Shown: positions 53,015 to 62,381, counted from the first letter of the stretch. The stretch: 64,000 nt of DNA from Chryseobacterium shigense (GCF_014207845.1 NZ_JACHLC010000001.1:248001-312000); one strand, 5' to 3'. The notes: a model not told the origin generated them from the letters alone. Translations and numbers: made by a program.

Positions 53015-53575
53015 TACTAGCATCTTGGTTTAGCAGGGTGCTTTTTTAGTTGGAGTAATGAAGAATAATAGCTGGAAATTCTATACAAATTGTACAGCTT
53101 ATTTTTTTAGCATATAAAGTGTACATGTTTTTATTTTGATAAGCTTCAGTTTCAGATGCCTGTCATCAGATTAATGTAGTTTTTATATTGCATCATGTAC
53201 AAGTTTTGATGAAAATATGAAAATAAATTGTTTATTTTTTGGTAAATTTTAAAGTAATTATTTTAAAATTATGAACCTTTTTTGATTAGGTTTTTTTCAT
53301 GGACTGCAGATATTGTTTGCTCATATTTTTCCATAAAAATTGCATGAAAATTACATTCAAAATCACTGTAATGTGATATTTTATTATCTATTTTTGAAAC
53401 ATCAAACAGGGATGCAGAAGATTCTAAAAACAGATTTGATGAAAACATTCCCCACCCATAAGAGATCTCTGAAGTTCCCCTTATGTTTTTAGTAATGAAT
53501 AAGTTGTGTTTGAATGAATGGAATGATTCCATGTGGAGATGTAGCTTGGCTGCATCTCCTTTCTGTATTAATGAG
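53015..53575. other. Intergenic region, 561 bases
   Basis: This AT-rich stretch is between the convergent hydrolase (+) and HD protein (-) genes. A weak hairpin with T run (about 53028-53048) may end the + transcript. A strong hairpin occupies 53535-53559 (ggagatg ... catctcc) with no clear T run. A possible 87-codon minus-strand gene lies at 53269-53532. Nothing else was seen. Confidence 0.4.
53269..53532 (-). CDS. Possible small protein, 87 residues
   Basis: The minus-strand frame encodes HNLFITKNIRGTSEISYGWG and FSSNLFLESSASLFDVSKI, then NFHAIFMEKYEQTISAVHE. The residue mixture looks protein-like and no longer frame competes on the other strand. A 7-bp GC-containing hairpin (53535-53559) sits right before its ATG. 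There is no signal peptide or recognised family, and no promoter was seen. It may be a genuine small gene or the remnant of one. Confidence 0.3.
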   Translation of the reverse strand: MESFHSFKHNLFITKNIRGTSEISYGWGMFSSNLFLESSASLFDVSKIDNKISHYSDFECNFHAIFMEKYEQTISAVHEKNLIKKGS

Positions 53576-54193
53576 TTACAGAAGCTTAAGTTCGGCAGTT
53601 AAATTCTCCTTTGCCTGTTTTTCATATAATTCCTGGAAAGGTTGAGTTTTAAAAATAGGTTCAAGTTCCAGGAAATGTTTCAGTACTTTTTTTCTTCCAG
53701 GCTTGTAAAGAATATCAGGATATATGGAATATTCCTTCCTGATTTTCCGTGTATAATCAAAATAAACTGCAGAATCTTTCCCCAGAACAGAAAGGTCCGC
53801 ATCCAGCAGATAGTTCGTGTCTTCGTCATCTGATTTCTGGTGGGATTTTGTTGCCAGGATCCTGCTTTCTGTTTTTGAAATCATATCCTGACTCACATTT
53901 ATTTTTTTAAGTCGCTCCGCAGCATATAATGCACTTTTCTCTTCATTGGATTTTGAGGTAGCATCATAAATAACATCATGATAAAAAACAGCGAATGAAA
54001 TACTATGATAATCCTCAATATGTATTTTCACATTTTCCAGTTCTGTGAACATATTTTCCAGGTGCAAAAGATCATGATAATATCTGCCTTTCCCGGAATA
54101 TTTTGTTTCAATTTCCTGCCACAGGCTTTCAATAAGAATCTGGTCCTTTGTAAAATGAAGACAGAGATCCGTAAACTTTTCCTTTAAACTCAT
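53576..54193 (-). CDS. HD-superfamily phosphohydrolase-like protein
   Basis: This 205-residue cytoplasmic protein shows the HD metal-binding pattern: YYHDLLHLENM (first His) near residue 38 and FAVFYHDVIYD (His-Asp pair) near 72. A later Asp in YLLDADLSVLG near residue 130 completes the set. This short form is common as 'predicted metal-dependent HD phosphohydrolase'; substrates are unknown. The rhodanese gene is upstream on the same strand with a 25-base gap, so they may be co-transcribed. Confidence 0.82.
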   Translation of the reverse strand: MSLKEKFTDLCLHFTKDQILIESLWQEIETKYSGKGRYYHDLLHLENMFTELENVKIHIEDYHSISFAVFYHDVIYDATSKSNEEKSALYAAERLKKINVSQDMISKTESRILATKSHQKSDDEDTNYLLDADLSVLGKDSAVYFDYTRKIRKEYSIYPDILYKPGRKKVLKHFLELEPIFKTQPFQELYEKQAKENLTAELKLL

Positions 54194-54218
54194 GATGGGG
54201 TAAGTAAAAAAGGAACTT

Positions 54219-54518
54219 TTAAAAAGTCCCTTGATTTGCTTCCAGTACTGCTTTCAGTTCAGCCCAGCCTCCGCCGTTATAGCCTTCTTTCAAGCCTTGT
54301 CCGTTAAGATATTCCAATGCTTTTCCGCTTCTGTTTCCGCTTCTGCAGAATAAGATAACCGGCTTTTCAACAGATAAAATCTCTTCTTTTCTGTCCTCCA
54401 CTTCTCCTAAAGGAATATTTTGCGCACCTTCAATATTTCCGTCCATTTCAAGCTCCATTGGCTCACGAACATCAATTAATTCATAATTTCCAGACTTTAT
54501 AACTTCTATTAAAGACAT
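54219..54518 (-). CDS. Rhodanese-like domain protein
   Basis: This 99-residue single-domain protein has the rhodanese fold. It starts with YELIDVREPMELEMDGNIEGAQNIPLGE. The active loop is ILFCRSGNRSGKALEYL with the persulfide-carrying Cys near residue 71, and it ends GGGWAEL. Single-domain rhodaneses move sulfur in the cytoplasm. It appears to lead a transcript with the HD protein gene. Confidence 0.9.
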   Translation of the reverse strand: MSLIEVIKSGNYELIDVREPMELEMDGNIEGAQNIPLGEVEDRKEEILSVEKPVILFCRSGNRSGKALEYLNGQGLKEGYNGGGWAELKAVLEANQGTF

Positions 54519-54673
54519 AACTGTTTAATTTATTTAGATTAAAAAATAATAACGAAAATACGTAATTTTTTCCTTAAAAAATACCCTGTTAAAACTTAAA
54601 TTTTCACAAAAATGCTTAAAAATTACGATCTGTCCATCTTTTATCCAAAAACAGAAGATTGGTAAATTAATCT

Positions 54674-54681
54674 TAATTTTG
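54674..54681 (+). promoter_or_regulatory. -7 promoter box of queG, nearly leaderless
   Basis: TAATTTTG matches the -7 consensus and ends 4 nt before the ATG at 54686. Confidence 0.45.
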
Positions 54682-54685
54682 CAGA

Positions 54686-55639
54686 ATGGAAATCCTGAAT
54701 ACCGGTGCCGAAAAATATTCCCAGCTCATAAAGTCCAAAGCAGAACATTTTGGATTTCAGAGCTGTGGTATCTCTAAAGCAGGATTTTTAGAAGAAGATG
54801 CTCCAAATCTTGAAAAATGGCTTAAAAATAATTTCCATGGCAAAATGAAATACATGGAAAACCATTTTGATAAAAGACTGGATCCCAGATTATTGGTAGA
54901 AGGATCAAAATCTGTTATTTCATTATCCTATAATTACTTTCCAAAAGAAAAGATATCCACACTGGACAATTATAAGATCTCAAAATATGCCTATGCAGAA
55001 GATTATCATGAAGTGGTAAAAGAAATTCTCCGCGAAATGGTTTCTGAGCTTCAACAGGAAATAGGAGAGTTTGGGTTCCGGGTTTTTGTAGATTCTGCGC
55101 CTGTTTTGGAAAGGAGCTGGGCAAAAAAATCAGGAATTGGCTGGGTAGGAAAAAATGCCAATCTTATTACCAAACAGAACGGTTCCTTCTATTTCCTGGC
55201 AGAAATTATCTGTGATCTTGAATTAGTTCCCGACCATGCCACTACAGATCATTGCGGGACGTGCAGAAAGTGTATTGATGCCTGTCCTACAGATGCCATT
55301 GTTTCAGAGAAGATTATTGACGGGAGCCGTTGCATCTCTTATGCAACCATAGAACTCAAAAACGAAATCCCGGACTACTTTCAGGACAGGATGGAAGACT
55401 GGATGTTCGGATGTGATATCTGCCAGGATGTGTGTCCCTGGAACAGGTTTTCTTCACCCAATCTTCAGAACAGGTTTATTCCGAACGAATCATTGAAAAA
55501 CTTTAAAAAAGAAGAATGGAAGGAAATTACCCAGGAAATATTCTCCGAGATCTTCAGGAAATCTCCTGTAAAAAGAACAAAATTTGCAGGTTTGAAACGA
55601 AACATCGAATTTCTGGAACGTTCTTCGGATAAACTTTAG
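54686..55639 (+). CDS. queG: Epoxyqueuosine reductase
   Basis: The 317-residue protein performs the last step of queuosine synthesis in tRNA, reducing epoxyqueuosine with a cobalamin cofactor and two [4Fe-4S] clusters. Landmarks are [12 protein letters not shown] at the start, [13 protein letters not shown], the first ferredoxin motif [18 protein letters not shown] and the second [11 protein letters not shown]. The C-terminal part ([13 protein letters not shown]) matches the family too. It appears monocistronic. No other queuosine gene is adjacent. Confidence 0.95.
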   Translation: MEILNTGAEKYSQLIKSKAEHFGFQSCGISKAGFLEEDAPNLEKWLKNNFHGKMKYMENHFDKRLDPRLLVEGSKSVISLSYNYFPKEKISTLDNYKISKYAYAEDYHEVVKEILREMVSELQQEIGEFGFRVFVDSAPVLERSWAKKSGIGWVGKNANLITKQNGSFYFLAEIICDLELVPDHATTDHCGTCRKCIDACPTDAIVSEKIIDGSRCISYATIELKNEIPDYFQDRMEDWMFGCDICQDVCPWNRFSSPNLQNRFIPNESLKNFKKEEWKEITQEIFSEIFRKSPVKRTKFAGLKRNIEFLERSSDKL

Positions 55640-55990
55640 GATAAATTTTTGGTGACAAATCCTTTTCTGGAATTGTAGGGTTCCAAAACTTGGGAGGATA
55701 ATCAGCCATCCTTTAAGTAGCAAGCCTTAAGGAGGATAAGATTTAATTCAATAATAATTTTCTGAAAACTTTTCCTAAAAGAAAAATTGACTTTCAGGAG
55801 ACCAATGTCCCACAGAAAATCAACGTTTTTTTTGTACTCTTTTTGGAGCTGTTTTTACTCTTATTTTAAATCTTTTTTGGGATTTTGTATTTTTACGCAT
55901 ATTTGTGAATATTTCGTAACTAAATTTAATCATTTTTTCGATTAAAACAAATACTTTTACAGAAAATTGAAGATTAAATTTTATTAAAAC
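55640..55990. other. Intergenic region, 351 bases
   Basis: AT-rich gap between queG and the DUF2459 gene. A hairpin-prone segment (about 55711-55739: atcctttaag / cttaaggaggat) lies after queG. TACTTTTA near 55950 may be the -7 box for the next gene. No gene or RNA was seen. Confidence 0.4.
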
Positions 55991-56674
55991 ATGACTGTGA
56001 AAATTGCATTATTATATGTCCTGAAAACCATAGGAATTATCCTGGGAATTGTTGCCTTATATGTTATTATGGCGCTTTTGTTGCCGCTTATAGAAGTTTC
56101 TGCGGATCATACTACACAACCGAAAGACATCCCGATTTATATTTACACCAACGGCGTGCATACAGATATTGTCATGCCTGTAAAAAACGACCTTCAGGAT
56201 TGGAGCACAAAAATTCCGTTTTCCAATACAAAATCAAAAAGTACAGATTATAACTATATAGGAATAGGATGGGGCGACAAGGGTTTTTACCTGGATACTC
56301 CAACCTGGGCAGATCTGAAGTTCTCTACTGCCTTTAAAGCCGCATTCTGGTTAAGTGATTCAGCAATGCACTGTTCTTATTACAAGACCATGAAAGAAGC
56401 TGAAGACTGTAAGATGATTATGATCAGCAGGGATCAGTATAAAGATTTAGTGAAATTTGTAGAAGATAAATTCGACAGGGATCAGAACGGAAACTTTATT
56501 CTCATTCCTACCAACGCTGTTTATGATGTAAACGATGCATTTTATGATGCTAAAGGAAAGTACAGCTTCCTGAATACCTGCAACACCTGGGCAAACGATG
56601 CACTGAAAGCTGCAGGACAAAAAGCCGCATGGTGGACCCCCTCTGATGTTGGGATTTTCAGACATTACAAATAA
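55991..56674 (+). CDS. DUF2459 / TIGR02117-family membrane-anchored protein
   Basis: This 227-residue protein has one N-terminal membrane helix (VLKTIGIILGIVALYVIMALLLPL). The family core is IPIYIYTNGVHTDIVMPV, YNYIGIGWGDKGFYLDTPTWADLKF, and LNTCNTWANDALKAAG (Cys and Trp conserved). The H-T-D and C-x-x-W placement suggests a papain-like periplasmic hydrolase, but no activity is established. It is followed after 6 bases by a murein L,D-transpeptidase gene, so a cell-wall role is plausible. Confidence 0.85.
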   Translation: MTVKIALLYVLKTIGIILGIVALYVIMALLLPLIEVSADHTTQPKDIPIYIYTNGVHTDIVMPVKNDLQDWSTKIPFSNTKSKSTDYNYIGIGWGDKGFYLDTPTWADLKFSTAFKAAFWLSDSAMHCSYYKTMKEAEDCKMIMISRDQYKDLVKFVEDKFDRDQNGNFILIPTNAVYDVNDAFYDAKGKYSFLNTCNTWANDALKAAGQKAAWWTPSDVGIFRHYK

Positions 56675-56680
56675 TTTTTA

Positions 56681-57325
56681 ATGAAATTTTTCACTGTAAT
56701 GCTCTCAGCTTATCTTGTGCTTTCATGCAGTAATGAGACTAAAAAAGTTCATTATGCTGTAGAAAATTCTGTGGTTCAGGCAAAAAGGCCGGAAGCGGAT
56801 TTGCAGGAAGTTAAGGTAAAAGCAGAGGAAGCTCTGAAATTCTGCACTTCAAAAAAGCTCAGCACGGATTTTTGTATTCTGATTGATATGAGCCTTCATT
56901 CCGGTATTAAAAGGTTTTTTGTATGGGATTTTAAAAACAGGTCCGTCAGCAAAAAATATCTTGTGGGACATGGCTGTGGCTCAAATCCGTGGAGTTCAGA
57001 CGGTTCAAGGGACAATCCGCAATTCAGTAATGAAGACGGAAGCCATCTTTCATCCTTAGGAAAATATAAACTGCAGGGAAGAGGCTACAGCGAATGGGGA
57101 ATTAACGTAAAATATCTCATGCACGGTCTTGAGGAAACAAACAGCAATGCTCTAAAAAGATATATCGTTTTCCATTCCTGGGATAAGATGAGCGATGATG
57201 AAGTTTTTCCCAAAGGTTCCCCGGAAGGCTGGGGCTGTCCTACCATTTCCAATAATGCCATGAAGGAAATTGATCCAATGATTCAAAATTCTGAGAAACC
57301 GGTTTTGATGTGGATTTATAAATAA
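56681..57325 (+). CDS. Murein L,D-transpeptidase of the YkuD_2 type
   Basis: This 214-residue protein has a lipoprotein-like signal (MLSAYLVLSC). The catalytic domain of the YkuD_2 (PF13645) family reads FCILIDMSLHSGIKRFFVWDF, VGHGCGSNPWSSDGS, SSLGKYKLQGRGYSEWG and YIVFHSWDKM ... SPEGWGCPTIS. The histidine in FHSW and the cysteine in WGCPTIS form the active site. It differs in motif from the YkuD enzyme at 13953. It is co-transcribed with the DUF2459 gene and followed by a terminator. Confidence 0.85.
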   Translation: MKFFTVMLSAYLVLSCSNETKKVHYAVENSVVQAKRPEADLQEVKVKAEEALKFCTSKKLSTDFCILIDMSLHSGIKRFFVWDFKNRSVSKKYLVGHGCGSNPWSSDGSRDNPQFSNEDGSHLSSLGKYKLQGRGYSEWGINVKYLMHGLEETNSNALKRYIVFHSWDKMSDDEVFPKGSPEGWGCPTISNNAMKEIDPMIQNSEKPVLMWIYK

Positions 57326-58261
57326 TTTTCAAAAAACTGTTATATAAAAAAATAAGGAGCCGCGAGGGAAACGGCTCCTTTACTTTTCATCTTTTTTTCA
57401 TTTGTGTTTTTAGAATCGTATGTCGAAAAATGAATAAATATCAATTTTGTTTTTACGTAGATGAAAAGAATTAACAATTATAAAATAATCCTTCTAAATA
57501 GGAAGAGAATCCTGAAATGGGAGTTAAGTTAGGATTGATCGTTCTTATACCTACCGGTGCTTGGAATATATCTGGAAAATATATTTCGGTTGAGAATAAT
57601 TTTTTTCATTGGATAAGGTATTTATTTTTTTTGTTTGTGTTTTATTTTAATGTATGATCCGGAGAAAACTCTGCTGAATCTGATTCATATGCCAACAGGC
57701 ATTCAATCCGTTATTCATTATTATCTTTGTCAATCATTTTGTTTTTTAATCTAAATTTTATATCAGATTTTAATCTTTAAAATTTTAAGAAGCGATCATT
57801 TAAAAAGAATGAATATATTTTATCATGCTAAATGTGAATTATTCTCTTCTCAAATTCTGGTGCAAACTTATTTTATTTATTTTTTTTACAGAAAAAATCA
57901 GATATGACATAGATATTACATGTGCTTAACTATTTGTTTTTCAATGATAAATAATTTAATACAAGCTGGAAATATTTTATCCGAATTTTAATGTAACATC
58001 TATTTGAATATATTTTGATTGTACAGGTTATGTTTTTTTTTATTTGTGAATAAATAGAATATTATAAATGAAATAAACTAATTGTTAGATTAAAATACAT
58101 TAATGCTCTTTTGAAAAATATGTATCATTATATTTAAATTATATAAAATTTTTAATGCTGAATTGAATGTATGTTTATCAATTCCATCCCAACTTTATAT
58201 TAATAATTCAATTTTGTATGGAAAAACAATGAATTGGTACTCTTTCTGATATACTATTTAT
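57326..58261. other. Long AT-rich intergenic region, 936 bases
   Basis: It starts with a terminator hairpin (57354-57384) and is otherwise strongly AT-rich. A 46-codon frame (57518-57658) with a hydrophobic end is present but unsupported. I saw no RNA gene, no long inverted repeat and no convincing coding stretch. It may be decayed gene space or a long regulatory leader for the next gene. Confidence 0.4.
57354..57384 (+). terminator. Intrinsic terminator of the DUF2459/L,D-transpeptidase operon
   Basis: Perfect 9-bp stem (aaggagccg / cggctcctt) with a 9-nt loop, followed by a partly T-rich tail. Confidence 0.65.
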
Positions 58262-58723
58262 ATGAAACACCGCCTTTACCGCGAGCAGCAGCTCCACTGC
58301 AATATAGAAACCGCATGGAATTTTTTTTCCTCTGCCAATAATCTTTCAGAGATCACCCCAAAAGACATGAACTTTATTGTACTGACGGCAATGGAAAATG
58401 ATAAAATTTACGAAGGAATGCTTATCGATTATTACGTTTCACCATTATTGGGGATAAAAATGAAATGGCAAACAGAGATTCTCAAAGTGGATTTCCAAAA
58501 GAGTTTTATAGATTTTCAGAAAAAAGGCCCTTACAAACTCTGGCATCATCACCATGAATTTATTCCCAACGAAAATGGAGTTTTGATGAAAGATACCATA
58601 AACTATGAGCTTCCAATGGGGTTTTTAGGGGAAATAGCCCATTCCCTTCTGGTGAAAAAGAAGCTGGAACATATTTTCAATTACCGGTTTGCGGTACTGG
58701 AAAAAATATTCGGTGAAAAATAG
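58262..58723 (+). CDS. SRPBCC-family (START-like) protein
   Basis: This 153-residue protein begins HRLYREQQLHCNIETAWNFFSSANNLSEITPKDMNF, the typical opening of small SRPBCC 'cyclase/dehydrase-like' proteins, then WQTEILKVDFQKSFIDFQKKGPYKLWHHHHEF. The fold encloses a hydrophobic ligand pocket; the ligand and role are unknown. It stands alone after a very long AT-rich gap and is followed by a bidirectional terminator. Confidence 0.85.
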   Translation: MKHRLYREQQLHCNIETAWNFFSSANNLSEITPKDMNFIVLTAMENDKIYEGMLIDYYVSPLLGIKMKWQTEILKVDFQKSFIDFQKKGPYKLWHHHHEFIPNENGVLMKDTINYELPMGFLGEIAHSLLVKKKLEHIFNYRFAVLEKIFGEK

Positions 58724-58790
58724 ATGTAAGGGAATTCAGGAAATCGGGTAATGTTTTTTTAAATTCCGGTTCCTGATTCATCTCAAAGAT

Positions 58791-58818
58791 AAAAGCCACC
58801 CTTACGGATGGCTTTTTT
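58791..58818. terminator. Bidirectional intrinsic terminator
   Basis: Stem aaaagcca-cc / gg-a-tggctttt followed by a T run, between convergent SRPBCC and cold-shock genes. Confidence 0.7.
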
Positions 58819-58856
58819 TATTGTTTTACAAAATCTGTGATTATAAAACAGATCTG

Positions 58857-59285
58857 TTATTTTATCAGTTCAATATTAACTGCGGAAAATCCTTTTGGAG
58901 ATTTTTCTTTCTCGAAAGAAACTTTGTTTCCTTTTTTTACAGGATGTGCACAGCTGTTGTTGTGAAAGAAAACATTTTCTTTGGTATTGTCTTCCGTAAT
59001 GAATCCGTATCCTTTTTCACTGTGGAAAGTAATGATCCCGGACTTTCGGATATCTTCCTCAATAATCGGAGCTGCACCAAGCTGAATCTCATCAAGGCTT
59101 ACTTCCTGTCTTTCCCTATCTTCAGGAGGTGTAGAGGTAAGTCTTCCGAACTCATCCACATACATGAAAACATCTTCCGATCCTTTATTGTTGTTCGTTT
59201 TACGTTCTTCGCGTCTCAGCGCTTTTTCTTTTTGCTTTTCGATTTTTTTCTTGAGATTTTCTTTTTTAGAAAAAGAGTCTGCCAT
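58857..59285 (-). CDS. Cold-shock domain protein with charged N-terminal extension
   Basis: The 142-residue protein has a C-terminal cold-shock domain (residues 78-142): SGIITFHSEKGYGFITED, then NVFFHNNSCAHPVKKGNKVSFEKEKSPKGFSAVNI. RNP1 (KGYGFI) is intact; RNP2 reads NVFFH. Residues 1-40 are a Lys/Glu/Arg-rich helix (KKENLKKKIEKQKEKALRRE). The longer two-part form is common in Flavobacteriia. It binds single-stranded RNA or DNA and probably helps RNA unfolding or ribosome function. Confidence 0.9.
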   Translation of the reverse strand: MADSFSKKENLKKKIEKQKEKALRREERKTNNNKGSEDVFMYVDEFGRLTSTPPEDRERQEVSLDEIQLGAAPIIEEDIRKSGIITFHSEKGYGFITEDNTKENVFFHNNSCAHPVKKGNKVSFEKEKSPKGFSAVNIELIK

Positions 59286-59994
59286 AAATTATTGTAGTAT
59301 TTAATTTTAAATTGTAATATCTGTTTGTCTGATCTGCCTGTGTTTTTACTGCAGTTATCCGTCCGCTCTTCTTTATGAGATCAAATATAAAAACCAGTTT
59401 GTTTGGTTATTCATCAGTAAAAAAGAAGAGATTTTAAAAAATGAGGCGGCTGAAAAAGCGGAAACTGAAAAGAAAGAATTACTATACTATTACAGATGGC
59501 AAAGCCAGTGACCTATTAATTAATATACAAATATACGAAAATAAACCGGATAAACCTATTTTAAATCATTGATTATCAAAAATGTATTTTCTTACATAAG
59601 GCAGAATAATCATTTATCATTCGGGATATAATAAAAAAATCCCCAGCGTACTGAGGATTATGAAAAATAATATATTATAAAAATGAAGTGGTGTATAATA
59701 TGGTTCATAAAGCAGCAAATGCTATGCCTAAAACTCACTTATTTTGGATTTTCTTTACGAAAATGCCCAATTTCAGAGCCTTTTACGGCTGTATCCGGCT
59801 GGTATGTAACGGGATATATCTATTATGTGGTAGGACTGTTTTTTTTAATTTAATTTCGGGTTTTAAAGAAATAAATGCAGGAATTCCGGAATTTATAACA
59901 ACTTCCGTTTCTGGCTCCGTTCTTTTATATACACTTTCAAACCTTTTATATGTAAGAATTACGCTTCTTTTTTGTGAATCTTTAATTTAGATTC
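59286..59994. other. Intergenic region, 709 bases
   Basis: Upstream of the cold-shock gene (minus) and the DoxX-like gene (plus). It is long enough to hold a cold-shock mRNA leader at 59286 and beyond. A hairpin with an AT tail lies at about 59634-59665 (atcc-cag / ctg-ggat). A coding-like stretch without a start codon spans about 59380-59511. A 100-codon frame at 59688-59990 is not convincing. No RNA gene was recognised. Confidence 0.4.
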
Positions 59995-60378
59995 ATGAAA
60001 AAGAATTTCTACCTCCGTTCAGCGCTTTCAGTTATTTTACTGATGCATAGTGTGATATCTGTTTTCAGTGGGGATGTCAATAATTTTGGGCGTCTTTATC
60101 TTGATACCATTGGTTTCAGGCCTTTCGGGCTTTACCTGGCCTGGGCTGTGAAACTTATTCATCTTTTTTCCGTATTCCTGATCTGGTCGGACCGGTATAT
60201 TAAAGCAGTTTCCATCTGCAATATGTTCATCCTGATTTTAGGAATTTATTTCATCCACTGGCAAAATGGCTGGTACGTAGTAGGAGGGGGTACTAATGGC
60301 ATCGAATTCAATGTTCTTTTAATATGCTGCTTTCTTCAGCTTATCTTTACTAAACAGGAGGAAAAGTGCTGTTCATAG
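59995..60378 (+). CDS. DoxX-like small membrane protein
   Basis: This 127-residue protein has four hydrophobic segments. Its last part (WYVVGGGTNGIEFNVLLICCFLQLIF) matches the conserved ending of DoxX-type proteins, and the first (YLRSALSVILLMHSVISVFSG) fits the usual first helix. Members are inner-membrane proteins of uncertain role, sometimes tied to redox balance. It lies 78 bases before the LytS-type kinase gene in the same direction, and may be co-transcribed with it. Confidence 0.75.
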   Translation: MKKNFYLRSALSVILLMHSVISVFSGDVNNFGRLYLDTIGFRPFGLYLAWAVKLIHLFSVFLIWSDRYIKAVSICNMFILILGIYFIHWQNGWYVVGGGTNGIEFNVLLICCFLQLIFTKQEEKCCS

Positions 60379-60456
60379 ACCATTATAAGGGTTTGGCTGC
60401 CTGAATTTTTATTTTCCGCCGAAAGATGGTATTTTGCATAGCAAATCCTATTACCC

Positions 60457-61530
60457 TTGAAGCCAGGCAGAAAATCAAAGTTATATGTCCATCTGCTCTT
60501 TTGGATACTGTACTATATTCTGGAAGTTTATCTGGACTTTTACTGGTCAAGGTATCAGTTTCCTGATGTAGAATGGGGAATCAGACTCCGGAATACAATT
60601 ATTCTGGAACTTGGATATCTTTTGGTTAAAATTCCACTGGCATATGCCCTGCTGTATATATACGAGAGAACAGATATAAAAAGAATCCTTACTTATTTTC
60701 TCTCCGTTGTTATTATCATTGCTGCCGTTCTTGAGCACAGATTCTTCACCCATTACATAATCTATCCTTATATTTATGATATTGCTGAAACACTGGACGG
60801 AAAACAGTCTTCAGGATTTATCAACGGGCTTGTAGCATTCAATTCCTTTATGGATCTTATCTTTATGGCAGGTCTTATTTTTGGAGTCGAAATTACGAGG
60901 CAGAAAAATTTGCTGAAAGAGCAGATATCACAGTTAAAATCAGAAAAACTGGATCAGGAGCTTACCATGCTCAAAGCCCAGATCAATCCTCATTTTTTAT
61001 TCAATACGCTGAATAATATTTATGGAATGGCCCTCAAAAAAGCTGATGAAACACCAGATGTAATCCTGCAGCTTTCCAAAGTGATGAGATACAACATTTA
61101 TGAAGCGTCTGAGCGGTATATTTCCATAGATAAAGACATAGAAAATATTAAAGATTTTCTCCAGATTCAGAAGATCCGCCATTATAACCTTGTGATACGG
61201 TTTAATGAAGATATTGATCATCCTTCTCAGGAAATTTCACCGCTTATTTTGATTCAGTTTGTTGAAAATGCTTTTAAACACGGAGTATCTGAAACTTTAG
61301 GCCAGGGTTTTATTTACATTGATATTAAACTGAATAACGGAGTTCTTCGTTACCGTATTGAAAATTCAAAAGAAGAAAAGCCCCACGGAAACTCCACAAA
61401 AATAGGATTAAAAAATATCCGCAGACAGCTCGAACTGCTTTACCCGAAGCATATTCTCACCGTTGAAAGTACAACCGAAAAGTATATTGTAACCCTAATT
61501 ATTGACCTTAATGACAACTTCCGCATCTAA
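60457..61530 (+). CDS. LytS/YehU-type membrane sensor histidine kinase
   Basis: The 357-residue protein starts at TTG 60457; no ATG occurs before the first helix. Four membrane helices lie in residues 10-145 (for example LYVHLLFWILYYILEVYLDFY and ILTYFLSVVIIIAAVLEH). The His_kinase motif is LKAQINPHFLFNTLNNIYG with H179. ATPase motifs are QFVENAFKHGVSE and IGLKNIRRQLELLYP. There is no TPR or periplasmic domain, so it senses within the membrane. The regulator gene overlaps its end by 20 bases. Confidence 0.9.
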   Translation: MKPGRKSKLYVHLLFWILYYILEVYLDFYWSRYQFPDVEWGIRLRNTIILELGYLLVKIPLAYALLYIYERTDIKRILTYFLSVVIIIAAVLEHRFFTHYIIYPYIYDIAETLDGKQSSGFINGLVAFNSFMDLIFMAGLIFGVEITRQKNLLKEQISQLKSEKLDQELTMLKAQINPHFLFNTLNNIYGMALKKADETPDVILQLSKVMRYNIYEASERYISIDKDIENIKDFLQIQKIRHYNLVIRFNEDIDHPSQEISPLILIQFVENAFKHGVSETLGQGFIYIDIKLNNGVLRYRIENSKEEKPHGNSTKIGLKNIRRQLELLYPKHILTVESTTEKYIVTLIIDLNDNFRI

Positions 61531-62212
61531 AAAATACAGCTGTATCATTGTAGAAGATGAACCGATAGCAGCAGAAATCCTGGAAAATTTTGTTTCAAGG
61601 GATGAAGAACTTCAGCTTATCGCAAAATGTTCCGATGCCGTTTATGCCGGAAATCTCCTGAACAGACATACTATTGATCTGATGTTTCTGGATCTGCATC
61701 TTCCGGTTATAAAAGGTTTCGACTTCCTTAAAAAATTAAAAAATCCACCTCTGGTCATTGTAACTACTGCTTATCATCAATATGCTGTGGAAGGCTATGA
61801 GCTTGATATTGTGGACTATCTAATGAAACCTGTTCCTTACGACAGGTTTACCAAAGCCGTTGAAAAATTCAAATACCTCATGTGTGCTGAAGAAGCATTG
61901 CTGGAAGCTGCGGACCGTGAGCATATTTTTATCAGCAGCGGTAAAAAGCAGATTAAAATTGTTCTTCATGACATCTTTTTTATTGAAAGCCTGCGGGAAT
62001 ATATCCACATTCACACCAAAGCCGGAACAATTACTGTAAAAATGGCGATCAGCAGGATAGAAGAAAGCCTGAATCCCGAAATGTTCGTGAGGATTCACAA
62101 ATCCTATATTATTTCCAAACCGAAGATCGAAGTACGCTCTGCCGGCATGGTACAGGTAAACGGTAAAAAACTTCCGATTGGCAGGACCTATAAACCGTCT
62201 ATTGAATTATAA
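61511..62212 (+). CDS. LytTR-family response regulator
   Basis: The 233-residue product starts at ATG 61511, overlapping the kinase gene by 20 bases (translational coupling). The receiver domain covers residues 10-125, with phosphorylated D61 in LMFLDLHLPVIKGF and K near 109 in YLMKPVPYD. The LytTR domain covers 140-233 (QIKIVLHDIFFIESLREYIHIHTKAG, MFVRIHKSYIISKPKIEV). No direct repeat like that at 34504 is seen upstream of this operon, so its targets are elsewhere. Two terminators follow. Confidence 0.93.
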   Translation: MTTSASKKYSCIIVEDEPIAAEILENFVSRDEELQLIAKCSDAVYAGNLLNRHTIDLMFLDLHLPVIKGFDFLKKLKNPPLVIVTTAYHQYAVEGYELDIVDYLMKPVPYDRFTKAVEKFKYLMCAEEALLEAADREHIFISSGKKQIKIVLHDIFFIESLREYIHIHTKAGTITVKMAISRIEESLNPEMFVRIHKSYIISKPKIEVRSAGMVQVNGKKLPIGRTYKPSIEL

Positions 62213-62381
62213 ACCTTCATAGACCAAAAGCCTTATTTGATAGCTGTTTCTTTTATCTTCATTTAATTTTAAGCAACTTTGGTTTGTTAAACATCAGTAC
62301 ATAAAAATTTGAAAAAAGAATAACCGATTACGATAATTAGAATATATGTGGATGTTAGTATTCTGGCTGTAGAATACGGAT

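Noticed and set aside
53028..53048. Possible terminator after the alpha/beta hydrolase gene
   Set aside because: Only a 6-bp stem with a G-U pair and a long loop. Too weak to list as a feature.
57518..57658. 46-codon frame beginning MGVKLGLIVLIPTGAW
   Set aside because: Short and AT-driven, with no promoter and no recognisable homology. Chance is sufficient.
59380..59511. Coding-like stretch (YEIKYKNQFVWLF ... YYYRWQSQ)
   Set aside because: The frame has no start codon and its upstream part is not protein-like. It may be a gene fragment but cannot be supported.
59688..59990. 100-codon plus-strand frame before the DoxX-like gene
   Set aside because: The translation is cysteine- and aromatic-rich without a family, has no promoter, and covers the region where the DoxX-like gene's promoter should lie.
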